This document shows, piece by piece, positions 17,369-30,812 of a DNA stretch of 64,000 bases; the stretch's first letter is position 1, and each line of letters opens with the position of its first letter. Origin of the DNA: Mesorhizobium sp. LMG 17147 (GTDB lineage: Bacteria; Pseudomonadota; Alphaproteobacteria; Rhizobiales; Rhizobiaceae); assembly GCF_024297145.1 (NCBI RefSeq), contig NZ_JANCTC010000003.1, positions 308,000 to 371,999 on the forward strand. The letters run 5' to 3'. Made by a program: the position numbers and the translations under genes. The notes beneath the pieces were generated by a model, which worked only from the letters and a program-made list of their open reading frames with translations, made no database searches and had not been told where the DNA came from.

Positions 17369-17521
17369 ATGCTGATCTACATGCTTGCCACCGCAATGAC
17401 CGTCGCCATGCTGATCGCTACCGTATTCGGGCTGCATCAGGAAGCACAGCGCGTCCGCGCCAAGGCCAATACCAAGCGGTTCGAAGGCTTCGGCAACCGC
17501 AAGCCTTATCGCCACTTCTAG
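17369..17521 (+). CDS. Small membrane protein, 50 residues
   Basis: A short ORF in a 400-base gap between coaD and gyrA, on the opposite strand. ATG at 17369 is preceded by AGGAGA with 9-base spacing, an excellent ribosome site. The product begins MLIYMLATAMTVAMLIATVF (one membrane span, residues 1-20) and ends with a basic tail rich in Lys/Arg ('RVRAKANTKRFEGFGNRK'). The strong ribosome site, clear topology and uninterrupted frame support it as real. I do not recognise the family. No function is assigned. Confidence 0.7.
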   Translation: MLIYMLATAMTVAMLIATVFGLHQEAQRVRAKANTKRFEGFGNRKPYRHF

Positions 17522-17575
17522 AGTGTTTGTTGACAACGCCGGACCGACCTATCGGGCTGGCGGCGTCGTGGCAAC

Positions 17576-20383
<2,808 letters not shown>

Positions 20384-20531
20384 ATCGGATCACAATCTAA
20401 TCAGGAATCACTTGGTGCTTATATAGGAAGTCGGCCCGAAACTCCAACGATCGCGGCAGTTTTCCAATGTGGTTTTTAGCGGCAAATTCAAAAGGATACA
20501 CCAATTGCGACGATATGGCCCTGGCACCCTT

Positions 20532-21359
20532 TCACCGGCGTCGCCGGCGGGCGCGATAAGTACCCGGCGCCTCGCCCATCAGCCGCCGGAAACGGCGGTT
20601 GAAGGTTGATAGATCGTTGAATCCCGCCGCAAAGGCGATCGCCGAAATTGTGTTATCTGACGTCCGCAGCCGCACGGCTGCCCTGTGCAGCCGCGTTGTC
20701 AGCAGGAATTGGTAGGGTGTCATACCGGCAACGTGCCGGAAGGTGCGCAGGAAATGGTAAGGGCTGGTGGCGGTCTCGTCGGCAAGTTCGGCAAGCGAGA
20801 TCGGCCGGTCGGCATCGACTTCAATGCGCCGCACCGCTTCGGCAACACGCTTCTGGTCACGGCGGCTCGGCGTCCGTCCCCGATCCGTTGCGCTGCAAGC
20901 CGCTGTTACCGCGGCACCGGCAATGCGCAGGGCGAGTTCCTCGAACGCGCCGGTGTCGGCCATCTCGCGCGCCGCCTCCGCTTCGGCGAGCAGCGGCACC
21001 AGCGCCGGCAAGGGCGGCAGGTGCGGCGTGCTGAAATCGAACGTCTTGGCGCCCGGCACGTCGGCGACGATCCGCTCCATGCAGGCCGGTCCGAAATGGA
21101 AGGAGAGGCAGCGGTCGCCGGCGCCATGCTCGTGCCCGCACTCGTAGCATGTGCCGGGATTGCCGAGCAGGAGCGCGCCCGGCGCCAGCATCGCCGTGCC
21201 CTGGCGGGCACGATAGCGGAAGGTGCCGCTGGTTACGGCAGCAACGCAGAAATCCCGATGCTCCTCCTCGAATGGCCTGTCAGCGGCGCTGGCGGTGCAG
21301 ATGACATCCGACACCTGCCAGCCTCGGCCCGACGCCAGCCTATGCGCGCTCGTCGTCAT
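20532..21359 (-). CDS. AraC-family transcriptional regulator
   Basis: A 275-residue regulator with an N-terminal cupin-like sensing domain ('SGTFRYRARQGTAMLAPGALLLGNPG', with Cys/His in 'CYECGHEHGAGDRC') and a C-terminal pair of helix-turn-helices ('ISLAELADETATSPYHFLRTF', 'NTISAIAFAAGFNDLSTFNRRF'). The CxxC-HxH cluster hints at metal or redox sensing, but this is inference. It is transcribed divergently from the small protein gene at 21446, which may be its target. Start ATG at 21359. Confidence 0.88.
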   Translation of the reverse strand: MTTSAHRLASGRGWQVSDVICTASAADRPFEEEHRDFCVAAVTSGTFRYRARQGTAMLAPGALLLGNPGTCYECGHEHGAGDRCLSFHFGPACMERIVADVPGAKTFDFSTPHLPPLPALVPLLAEAEAAREMADTGAFEELALRIAGAAVTAACSATDRGRTPSRRDQKRVAEAVRRIEVDADRPISLAELADETATSPYHFLRTFRHVAGMTPYQFLLTTRLHRAAVRLRTSDNTISAIAFAAGFNDLSTFNRRFRRLMGEAPGTYRARRRRR

Positions 21360-21445
21360 CGCCCAAACATAGCAATTTTTCCCAAGCGCAGAACCCCTGC
21401 CGGCCTCTATGCTTGTCGGTCTCCTGACAAGATGAGAGCGAAGCC

Positions 21446-21976
21446 ATGTCCAATTCCTTTGCCAAGGCCCTGCACGGCGATGGGCCCACACCGGCCCTTG
21501 CGGAGAAACTGAACCTTTACGGCCGCTTCGTCGGCGCCTGGACGTTCGACGCCACGCGCCATCTCGAAGACGGTCAGGTGCTGACCGGGCGCGGCGAGGT
21601 GCATTTCGGCTGGGTGCTTGAAGGCCGCGCGATCCAGGACGTATGGATCCTGCCAGCTCGTGACGCTGGTTCCTCCCCTTCGCTCGGCAAATGGACCTTC
21701 TATGGCACGACGTTGCGCGTCTATGACCCAGGCGTCGACGCCTGGCACATCTTCTGGAGCGACCCGCGCAACCAGTATTACAGCCGCCAGCTGGGCCGCG
21801 TCGAAGGCGACACGATCGTCCAATTAGGCGCAGACGGCACCGGCCCTTCGGTACGCTGGAGCTTTTCCCGGATCACCGGAGATTCCTTCCGCTGGCTGGG
21901 CGAGCGTTCGTATGACGACGGCGCCACCTGGCGTCTCGAAGTCGAGTTTCTGGCGCGCCGCACCGCCAGCCCCTGA
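21446..21976 (+). CDS. DUF1579-like hypothetical protein
   Basis: A 176-residue cytoplasmic protein with a lipocalin-like beta pattern: 'LYGRFVGAWTFDATRHLEDGQ', 'GEVHFGWVLEGRAIQDVWILP', 'RWSFSRITGDSFRWLGERS'. Proteins of this look are annotated as DUF1579-like or heme/fatty-acid-binding-like; the ligand is unknown. It starts 86 bases from the divergent AraC regulator, an arrangement that often means the regulator controls the gene. GAGCGAAGCC upstream of the ATG is a modest ribosome site. Confidence 0.75.
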   Translation: MSNSFAKALHGDGPTPALAEKLNLYGRFVGAWTFDATRHLEDGQVLTGRGEVHFGWVLEGRAIQDVWILPARDAGSSPSLGKWTFYGTTLRVYDPGVDAWHIFWSDPRNQYYSRQLGRVEGDTIVQLGADGTGPSVRWSFSRITGDSFRWLGERSYDDGATWRLEVEFLARRTASP

Positions 21977-22050
21977 TCCGCACGGTTTCCACTGGCTTCG
22001 CTTTGCTCTACCAATCCCGCTAACCGGCATTGCCGGCGGGGAGGGTCAGC

Positions 22051-22680
22051 ATGCCGAGCTTCGACAGCCTGTTCAACGCCTTCGTCACCATACTGGTGAC
22101 GATCGATCCGCCCGGCCTGGCGCCGCTCTTCCTTGCCGTGACCCGCGGCATGAACCGCGAGGAGCGCAACCAGGTCTCCGTGCGCGCCTCGATCATCGCT
22201 TTCCTGGTGATGGCATTGTTCGCAATCGCCGGCGCGTCGATCCTGTCGGTCTTCGGCATCACCCTGCCGGCCTTCCGCGTCGCCGGCGGCTTTCTGCTGT
22301 TCTTCATCGCCTTCGAAATGGTGTTCGAGCGCCGGCAGGACCGTAAGGAGAAGATCGGCGACGTCGCCATCACCAGGGACATGATCCACAACATCGCCGC
22401 CTTTCCGCTGGCGATCCCGCTGATTGCGGGTCCCGGCGCGATTTCGGCGACCGTCCTGCTCTCAAGCTCGTTTCAGGGTTTTGGCGCGCAGACAGCCCTT
22501 GTCGGCATCATCGCCATCTGCCTCGTCATCACCTACCTGGTGTTCGTGCTGTCAGAGCGCATTGATCGTATCCTCGGCCAAACCGGCCGTTCGATCCTGA
22601 CACGGCTGCTCGGCGTCATCCTGGCGGCGCTCGCCATACAGTTCGTCGCCGACGGCATCAAGGCGCTGATGGCGACCTAG
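22051..22680 (+). CDS. MarC-family integral membrane protein
   Basis: A 209-residue, six-span membrane protein of the MarC/UPF0056 family. Typical features: 'FVTILVTIDPPGLAPLFLAVT' at the N-terminus, 'GASILSVFGITLPAFRVAGG', and the 'PLAIPLIAGPGAISATVLL' loop. Despite its name the family is not a proven drug exporter. I chose the ATG at 22051, with GGGGAGGG upstream, over an in-frame start at 22030. Convergent with the OsmC gene, 8 bases apart. Confidence 0.9.
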   Translation: MPSFDSLFNAFVTILVTIDPPGLAPLFLAVTRGMNREERNQVSVRASIIAFLVMALFAIAGASILSVFGITLPAFRVAGGFLLFFIAFEMVFERRQDRKEKIGDVAITRDMIHNIAAFPLAIPLIAGPGAISATVLLSSSFQGFGAQTALVGIIAICLVITYLVFVLSERIDRILGQTGRSILTRLLGVILAALAIQFVADGIKALMAT

Positions 22681-22688
22681 GAACTGCC

Positions 22689-23114
22689 CTACTTCGCTGT
22701 CGTTTCAATGACTTCGAAGTCGTGGGTAATCTCGGCAGTCTTGGCCATCATTGCCGAGGCCGAGCAGTATTTCTCGATCGAAAGCCCGATCGCCCGCTTC
22801 ACCTTGTCGTGTGACAGCGCCCGGCCCTTGACGACAAAATGCATGTGAATGCGGGTGAACACCCTGGGATCGGCTTCTGCACGGTCGGCATCGAGTTCGA
22901 CCACGCAATCTTCGACCGCCTCGCGCCCCCTTTCGAGGATATGGACCACGTCATAGGCCGAGCAGCCTCCGGTGCCGATCAGCACCAGTTCCATTGGGCT
23001 CGGCCCCGGCGTCTTGCCCTCCGGCCCGAACGCCGTGCCTAGCACCAGCTTGTGCCCACTGGCGGACTCGCCAACAAAAGTGCGCTCCTCCACCCATTTG
23101 ACCCTTGCTTTCAC
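22689..23114 (-). CDS. OsmC-family peroxiredoxin-like protein
   Basis: A 141-residue OsmC/YhfA-type thiol peroxidase. The two conserved cysteines are C51 ('LIGTGGCSAYDVVHIL') and C117 ('EKYCSASAMMAKTAEI'), the peroxidatic and resolving positions used to reduce organic hydroperoxides. No ATG fits; the GTG at 23114, preceded by AAGGA, gives the normal family length. Lies 121 bases after ssb on the same strand. Confidence 0.85.
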   Translation of the reverse strand: MKARVKWVEERTFVGESASGHKLVLGTAFGPEGKTPGPSPMELVLIGTGGCSAYDVVHILERGREAVEDCVVELDADRAEADPRVFTRIHMHFVVKGRALSHDKVKRAIGLSIEKYCSASAMMAKTAEITHDFEVIETTAK

Positions 23115-23235
23115 TTGATACGTCCTTTCACCGCTCAAACGCACAACGTCCCGAAAATCCAAGACAGATTTTCGGGACGCCCTTTCGTGGAAGGTGCTGG
23201 CGCTTGTCGCCGCAAGGGCAGTCCGCCCCGAGAAA

Positions 23236-23748
23236 TCAGAACGGGATTTCGTCGTCCAGCTCGCGCGATGAACCACCGCCGCCGCCCTTGTTGGCGCCAC
23301 CCCGATTGAAACTTTCGCCCGGGCCGGACTGGCCGAAATCGGAACCGCGGCTCGCACCGCCACCGGCATAGTTGCCGACCTGGCCGCCGCCCTCGCCCCG
23401 CGCATCAAGCATCTGCAGCTCGCCGCGGAATTTCTGCAACACGACCTCAGTCGTATAGCGGTCATTGCCGGTCTGGTCCTGCCATTTGCGCGTCTGCAGC
23501 TGGCCCTCGACATAGACCTTCATGCCTTTCTTCAGATACTGCTCGGCCACCTTGGCGATCTGGTCGTTGAAAATCACGACATTGTGCCACTCGGTCTTTT
23601 CCTTGCGCTCTCCGGATGTCTTGTCGCGCCAGCTTTCCGACGTCGCGATGCGGATGTTGACGACCGGGTCACCCGAATTCAGGCGGCGGATTTCAGGGTC
23701 CGCCCCGAGGTTGCCCACCAGAATGACCTTGTTGACGCTACCCGCCAT
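23236..23748 (-). CDS. ssb: Single-stranded DNA-binding protein
   Basis: A 170-residue SSB. The N-terminal OB fold (residues 1-110: '[20 protein letters not shown]', 'TEWHNVVIF', '[19 protein letters not shown]') is followed by a Gly-rich linker and the acidic tip 'LDDEIPF', which recruits replication and repair proteins. Full length. An SOS box lies about 105 bp upstream, so LexA control is likely, as for uvrA nearby. Confidence 0.96.
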   Translation of the reverse strand: MAGSVNKVILVGNLGADPEIRRLNSGDPVVNIRIATSESWRDKTSGERKEKTEWHNVVIFNDQIAKVAEQYLKKGMKVYVEGQLQTRKWQDQTGNDRYTTEVVLQKFRGELQMLDARGEGGGQVGNYAGGGASRGSDFGQSGPGESFNRGGANKGGGGGSSRELDDEIPF

Positions 23749-23850
23749 GACACTTCTCCGCGCTCATCCGAAACCAAATTCTTATCGCTGCACCTTACAG
23801 GCTATGGATAATCCCTGCCTGCCGTGGCTGCCTTTTCCCACAAGGTTTTT

Positions 23851-23865
23851 GTTCTCTTTTCGTTC
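23851..23865 (-). promoter_or_regulatory. LexA (SOS) box upstream of ssb
   Basis: GTTC-TCTTTTC-GTTC, a perfect match to the alphaproteobacterial LexA consensus GTTC-N7-GTTC, 103-117 bp ahead of the ssb ATG. Location and perfection support DNA-damage induction. Confidence 0.7.
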
Positions 23866-23958
23866 TAGGTTAAAGGTCCTGCACTGTCAATAGATGTCAG
23901 TAACAAGTAGTGTCTTGGCGCCGAATTTTCCACGAACCCTGAGATCGAGGCGAACTCA

Positions 23959-24334
23959 ATGAAGATGGTCGAGCATGACGATCAGCCGCAAGAAGAATGG
24001 CGGACGGGAGTAAAGACCCGCATGCATGTCTCGGCCTGCAACGGCGCAACTCAACTTTGCATATTTGAACAATGGGTCGAACCCGCGGTTGGCGCCCCGA
24101 CACATTGGCACCCGGTCGAGGAAGTGCTTACCGTCATCGCCGGCAGGGCCGAGATGTGGATCGATGACGAGCACCGGACAGTCGCTTGTTGTTGCCGCGC
24201 ACAGGCAACATGGCTTCCGAAACGTCGGCTCCGAACTGCTTCATATCCATGCCGTGCTCGCGTCACCAGTTTTTGAGGCAACGTTTAACGGATCTCCAGA
24301 CATGGTGAGACGCTGGCTTCCGACTCGTTTGTAA
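23959..24334 (+). pseudogene. Cupin-domain protein, frameshifted
   Basis: The reading starts at ATG 23959 (MKMVEHDDQPQEEW) and runs through a cupin core ('APTHWHPVEEVLTVIAGRAEMWIDDE') to about 24180. The expected continuation ('SLVVAAHRQHGFRNVGSELL', 'HIHAVLASPVFEATF') is found in the next frame and ends at 24334. The natural frame instead continues into nonsense to 24276. The two halves meet around a GGACAGTCGC stretch, so a small deletion between short repeats is likely. The cupin metal ligands H-x-H-x3-E are present in the first half and a His in the second. It could be a true pseudogene or a sequencing error. Confidence 0.7.
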
Positions 24335-24390
24335 AATCTCGCCCGTCGTAAAAAACACTGCCTGTCCTAAAAACGCGACTTGCCAAACAG

Positions 24391-24406
24391 ATAAGTATCG
24401 ACTTAT
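24391..24406 (+). promoter_or_regulatory. Probable ArsR-type operator
   Basis: ATAAGT-ATCG-ACTTAT, a perfect 6+6 inverted repeat ending 9 bases before the ArsR start codon. Regulators of the ArsR/SRPBCC pair typically bind ATAAGT...ACTTAT palindromes over their own promoter. Autorepression is inferred. Confidence 0.6.
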
Positions 24407-24415
24407 GCTTCTGGA

Positions 24416-24730
24416 ATGATCGAAGCAGAGATTTTTCGGGCACTGGCCGATCCAACGCGTCGCGCCGTCTATGAGCGGCTCGCCGACGGCGAGATGACGG
24501 TATCGGAACTCCGCGATGGCATGCCAGTTTCGCAGCCGGCGGTATCGCAGCATCTCGCGGTGCTGCGCGGTGCCGGCCTCGTGGTCGAACGCCGGGCCGG
24601 CCGCAATGCCTATTACCGCGTCGATCCGAAGGGGCTTGCGCCGCTGCTCGGCTGGATCGAACGCTACCGCGCGTTCTGGCCAGAGCGCATCGAAAGGCTC
24701 AAGACGGTTTTGAAGGACATGGACCAATGA
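24416..24730 (+). CDS. ArsR-family transcriptional regulator
   Basis: A 104-residue winged-helix repressor: 'IFRALADPTRRAVYERLADGEMTVSELRD' then the recognition helix 'SQPAVSQHLAVLRGAGLV' and wing 'RRAGRNAYYRVDP'. It lacks the metal-binding cysteines of ArsR/SmtB, as usual for members paired with SRPBCC proteins. Its stop overlaps the next start (ATGA), so the pair is translationally coupled. Confidence 0.9.
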   Translation: MIEAEIFRALADPTRRAVYERLADGEMTVSELRDGMPVSQPAVSQHLAVLRGAGLVVERRAGRNAYYRVDPKGLAPLLGWIERYRAFWPERIERLKTVLKDMDQ

Positions 24731-25251
24731 CCAGCCGAGGCAAAGAACGCGCGGAAATGGCGGCAGACAAGATCGAGTTCGAGTGCGAGCTGCCCGAGCC
24801 GCCGGAAAAAGTATGGCGGGCGCTGACAGTGCCGGACCTGCTCGCGGCCTGGATGATGCCAAACGACATTGAACCAAAGGTCGGCAACCGCTTTGCCTTT
24901 AAAGCGCCGGATGCGCCGATCGAGTGCGAAATCCTCGACGCGGATCCCGGACGGCTGCTGCGCTATTCCTGGCGGGAGCGGCCGGCGCCCGGCGATACGC
25001 GGGTGCCGCCCGGCAGCCCGGTGGAAAGCCCGATGAACGATAGCCCAGCGGACAGCATCGTCACCTTTACGCTCGACCGCACCGTTTCCGGCGGCACGCA
25101 TCTGCGCATCGTCCATGATGGTTTTGCTCGGGCAGCAGTGCTGGAGATCGCGATGGCAGGCGCCGGTTGCCGACTTTCGTTTGAAGCGCGCACTCCCAAG
25201 TACAAGCAGATCGCCGCAAACACCCCGCGCCTCTTTATGCGCGCGGCCTGA
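24727..25251 (+). CDS. SRPBCC/AHSA1-domain protein
   Basis: A 174-residue START-like hydrophobic-pocket protein. The family pattern '[33 protein letters not shown]' opens the domain, and '[10 protein letters not shown]' and '[10 protein letters not shown]' follow. Such proteins bind unknown hydrophobic ligands. Coupling to an ArsR repressor suggests a small ligand-responsive module. A Met at 24757 (MAADKIEF) is a possible alternative start. Confidence 0.85.
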   Translation: MTSRGKERAEMAADKIEFECELPEPPEKVWRALTVPDLLAAWMMPNDIEPKVGNRFAFKAPDAPIECEILDADPGRLLRYSWRERPAPGDTRVPPGSPVESPMNDSPADSIVTFTLDRTVSGGTHLRIVHDGFARAAVLEIAMAGAGCRLSFEARTPKYKQIAANTPRLFMRAA

Positions 25252-25276
25252 ACGACGACAGTCAAAGGAGATAACG

Positions 25277-25882
25277 ATGAGCGGCCTTGCCAATTTGGTG
25301 CCGATGGTGATCGAGCAGTCGAGCCGCGGCGAACGTGCCTTCGACATATTTTCGCGGCTGCTGCGCGAGCGCATCGTCTTCATCAACGGGCCGATCGACG
25401 ACGGCACCTCGGCGCTGGTCTGCGCCCAGCTTCTGTCGCTGGAATCCGACAATCCCGACAAGGAGGTCTCGCTCTACATCAACTCGCCGGGTGGCGTGGT
25501 GACCAGCGGTTTCGCCATTTACGATACGATGCAGTATATCAGCTGCCCGGTCTCCACCGTTTGTATGGGCTTCGCCGCCTCGATGGCCTCGTTTCTCCTG
25601 ATGGCGGGCACGCCAGGGCGGCGTATCGCGCTACCCAACACCAGCATCGTGCTGCATCAGCCTCTCGGCGGTTTCCAGGGCCAAGCCTCCGATATCCAGC
25701 GCCATGCCGAGGGCATCCTTCGCACCAAGCGGCGCATGACCGATCTTTACGCCCACCATTGCGGCCGCACCTACGAAGAAGTGGAACGCACGCTCGACCG
25801 CGACTTTTTCATGACCGCCCAGGAGGCCAAGGATTGGGGACTCGTCGACCATGTTTTCGACACTCGCAAGCAGGCCGCATGA
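25277..25882 (+). CDS. clpP: ClpP-family serine protease paralogue
   Basis: A 201-residue ClpP. The catalytic triad is present: S102 ('[11 protein letters not shown]'), H127 ('IVLHQPLGG') and D176 ('LDRDFF'). The substrate-pore motif 'YINSPGGVV' is intact. AAAGGAG precedes the ATG. No clpX or lon is adjacent, so this is a secondary ClpP of the kind found in multiple copies in rhizobia. It probably assembles with Clp ATPases to degrade proteins. Its stop overlaps an ATG of the downstream region. Confidence 0.92.
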   Translation: MSGLANLVPMVIEQSSRGERAFDIFSRLLRERIVFINGPIDDGTSALVCAQLLSLESDNPDKEVSLYINSPGGVVTSGFAIYDTMQYISCPVSTVCMGFAASMASFLLMAGTPGRRIALPNTSIVLHQPLGGFQGQASDIQRHAEGILRTKRRMTDLYAHHCGRTYEEVERTLDRDFFMTAQEAKDWGLVDHVFDTRKQAA

Positions 25883-25980
25883 ACGAGCCGGGCCGGCGGA
25901 CGCAACCGAGGCGATTAATCGCCCGCAATTTCAGCGCCATCGATCTGGTCTTGCCGCCATCACGGCACTATAGTCCGGCG

Positions 25981-26277
25981 ATGACCGCCAGCCGTTCATC
26001 CAGCCCGTTATGCCTTGCTATCGCTACTGTGGCCGGCACGAACATGCTGGTGGACATGGCATTTGCCCAAGATAATTCGACGTCTTCGCAAAAGAGCGCC
26101 CTGCCCGGCGTGACCAGCGACTATCGCATCGCCGAGCCAGGGCCGCAGCCTGAGCCCGACGACGCGGTTCCAAGCAGCGGCAACGGCACGTTCAAGATCG
26201 GCGATACCGACGTTCGGATTTCCGGCAGCATAACCATCGATGTCGCTACCGGCGGGATCAGGCCCCCCAGCCGGTAA
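25981..26277 (+). CDS. Exported hypothetical protein
   Basis: A 98-residue protein with an N-terminal signal-like hydrophobic stretch (MTASRSSSPLCLAIATVAGTN, likely cleavage near 'MAFAQ'), then a Ser/Pro-rich linker and a short beta-rich tail ('GTFKIGDTDVRISGSITIDV'). An in-frame ATG at 25879 overlapping the clpP stop would add 34 residues; the inner start gives a cleaner signal peptide. No recognised domain. Confidence 0.6.
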   Translation: MTASRSSSPLCLAIATVAGTNMLVDMAFAQDNSTSSQKSALPGVTSDYRIAEPGPQPEPDDAVPSSGNGTFKIGDTDVRISGSITIDVATGGIRPPSR

Positions 26278-26318
26278 GTTCGCCTGGCATGCACCACAAA
26301 TGTGCGCCTCAAACGAAC

Positions 26319-26398
26319 AGCCCCGTCATTGCTTGTACAATTGACGGGGCTTCTTGGATCTAAAATCCAAATTGCCGGGAGTGTACTGCCGGCTTTTT
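26319..26398 (+). ncRNA. Candidate small RNA or 3' UTR with three hairpins and a terminator
   Basis: Three stem-loops in a row. AGCCCCGTCA (26319-26328) pairs perfectly with TGACGGGGCT (26342-26351). TTGGAT (26354-26359) pairs with ATCCAA (26365-26370). GCCGG (26374-26378) pairs with CCGGC (26389-26393), followed by TTTTT (26394-26398). The last is a Rho-independent terminator shape. It may simply be the terminator region of the clpP transcript, but three compact stems ending in a T-run is a common small RNA layout. Confidence 0.45.
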
Positions 26399-26819
26399 AT
26401 TTCGGATGCTTCGCGGCGTTCAGCCGACGATCCGACTAGCAGTCTCTGATTGTTGTGGGGATCGGCAGGTCACGTTGGCAGGTAGCGCAAAACGCCTGGC
26501 CTAGCCACTTATACCTGCCGCGGCTCCAGCGACACGTGGAGCCTCAAGGAACTGTCCGGTGGAGTCATGCCTCTGCTCTCCTTCTGTTCGTTGCGACTGT
26601 CGTCGTCGAAGCGCTCATCGCATAACCCGCGGCGTCTCGCAGGCTAGCCCCAGGCCGCGAGGCCATCGAAAGACGGCCGGCTTCGTTGACGTTTGGAGTC
26701 TGCCCCCGTGACAGATGGACGTCAACCTTGAATGGCCGATTACCGAAAAATGTGATCGCGAGACGCTTTGTGAACCACGGGGTGAACCCAGCCGCACGGG
26801 CAGCTTTTGTCAGGAGCGT

Positions 26820-26834
26820 GTTCGGCCTTTGTTC
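26820..26834 (+). promoter_or_regulatory. LexA (SOS) box upstream of uvrA
   Basis: GTTC-GGCCTTT-GTTC, a perfect GTTC-N7-GTTC LexA site 152 bp before the chosen uvrA ATG. It agrees with SOS control of uvrA and with a second perfect site at ssb. Confidence 0.7.
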
Positions 26835-26985
26835 TTTCCGCTTGCCCGTTCGCGCGAAAGGCGGTTAAACGCTTTGGTCGAGAGTTGTGGCGTCTCTCGA
26901 AAAGGCGGCGAAATTACCTACATAGGGGATGGTCGGGAAAACCCGCCCATCCCACGAATTCCAGATTCTGAGGCGGCGACCGGCG

Positions 26986-29906
<2,921 letters not shown>

Positions 29907-29907
<1 letters not shown>

Positions 29908-30317
29908 TGGCAAAGAACGGTCTCATCACGGTCCAAAGCCGCTTCGGCGTGACCGAAACCATCGATCGCCTGGTCGAAACTGTGGAACGTGCAGGATTGC
30001 TGGTCTTCGCCCGCATTGATCACGCCGCTGGTGCGCGCAGCGTCGAAACATCACTGCGTCCAACCCAGCTCCTGATTTTCGGCAATCCGAAAGGCGGTAC
30101 GCCACTGATGCAGGACCGGCAGCTTGCCGGCATCGATCTGCCGGTCAAGGCACTGGCTTGGGAGGACGAGCAAGGCGAGATCTGGCTCTCCTACAATGAC
30201 GCACGCTGGCTCGCTGAGCGCCACGGCTTGGGCGACGCCAGTCGCAATGCCGTCGCTGCGATCGCCGACGGCATGGACAAGGTGATTGCGGCCGCTGCCG
30301 GCGCGGGCCAGTTTTGA
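29907..30317 (+). CDS. DUF302-domain protein
   Basis: A 136-residue DUF302 protein: 'FGVTETIDRLVETVERAGLLVFARIDHAAGA', 'RPTQLLIFGNPKGGTPLM' and 'DLPVKALAWEDEQGEIWLSY' are the family core. Biochemical role unknown. Its ATG shares a base with the uvrA stop (TGATG), and it couples the same way to the next gene, so it rides on the uvrA transcript. Confidence 0.88.
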
Positions 30318-30784
30318 TGGTGAGAGCCGCTCGGGCCGATGATCTCTCCACGGTGATTTCGCTCACCACCGACGCCTACGCGCCCTACACTGCCCTGTTC
30401 GGAGCGCCGCCGATCCCCGTCACACAGGACTATGCGCCGCGCATCCAACGCGGCGAGGTCTGGCTTTTGGAGCAGAACGGACAGCCGGCCGGCTTGATCG
30501 TTCTCGAACGAAATGCGGACCATACAATGATCTTCAGCGTTGCCGTTGCGCCAGCCTTTCAGGGCAAGGGTTTCGGCATCGGGCTGCTCGACTGGGCCGA
30601 GCAACAGACGCGCTTGTGGAGCTTGCCTGAGATCCGACTCTACACCAATGCCAGAATGGAACGGAACGTTTCGTTGTATAAGGCCTACGGCTTTCGCGAA
30701 ACGGGTCGCCGGCCCAATCCATATCGGCCAGGATGGACGGTCGTCGACATGGCGAAAGCCGTCGAGACGACCGCCATCGCGTGA
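30317..30784 (+). CDS. GNAT-family N-acetyltransferase
   Basis: A 155-residue acetyltransferase. The acetyl-CoA loop is 'VAVAPAFQGKGFGIGLLDWAEQ' and the family C-terminal part is 'LYTNARMERNVSLYKAYGFRETGR'. Substrate unknown. The ATG overlaps the preceding stop (TGATG), making uvrA-DUF302-GNAT a coupled set. Confidence 0.88.
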   Translation: MVRAARADDLSTVISLTTDAYAPYTALFGAPPIPVTQDYAPRIQRGEVWLLEQNGQPAGLIVLERNADHTMIFSVAVAPAFQGKGFGIGLLDWAEQQTRLWSLPEIRLYTNARMERNVSLYKAYGFRETGRRPNPYRPGWTVVDMAKAVETTAIA

Positions 30785-30812
30785 TCCTTTTCTGCAAACC
30801 GGGAGGACGACC

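Larger units (their letters stand above)
26278..26985. other. 708-bp non-coding stretch upstream of uvrA
   Basis: No convincing coding frame on either strand; the open frames here are short, without ribosome sites or homology that I recognise. It holds a cluster of three hairpins at 26319-26398 (annotated separately), a GC-rich middle part with no feature I can name, and an SOS box at 26820-26834 followed by the uvrA leader. Confidence 0.6.

Noticed and set aside
26615..26868. Short frames of about 60 residues in the uvrA upstream region
   Set aside because: No ribosome sites, no hydrophobic or domain pattern, and both strands are equally open.
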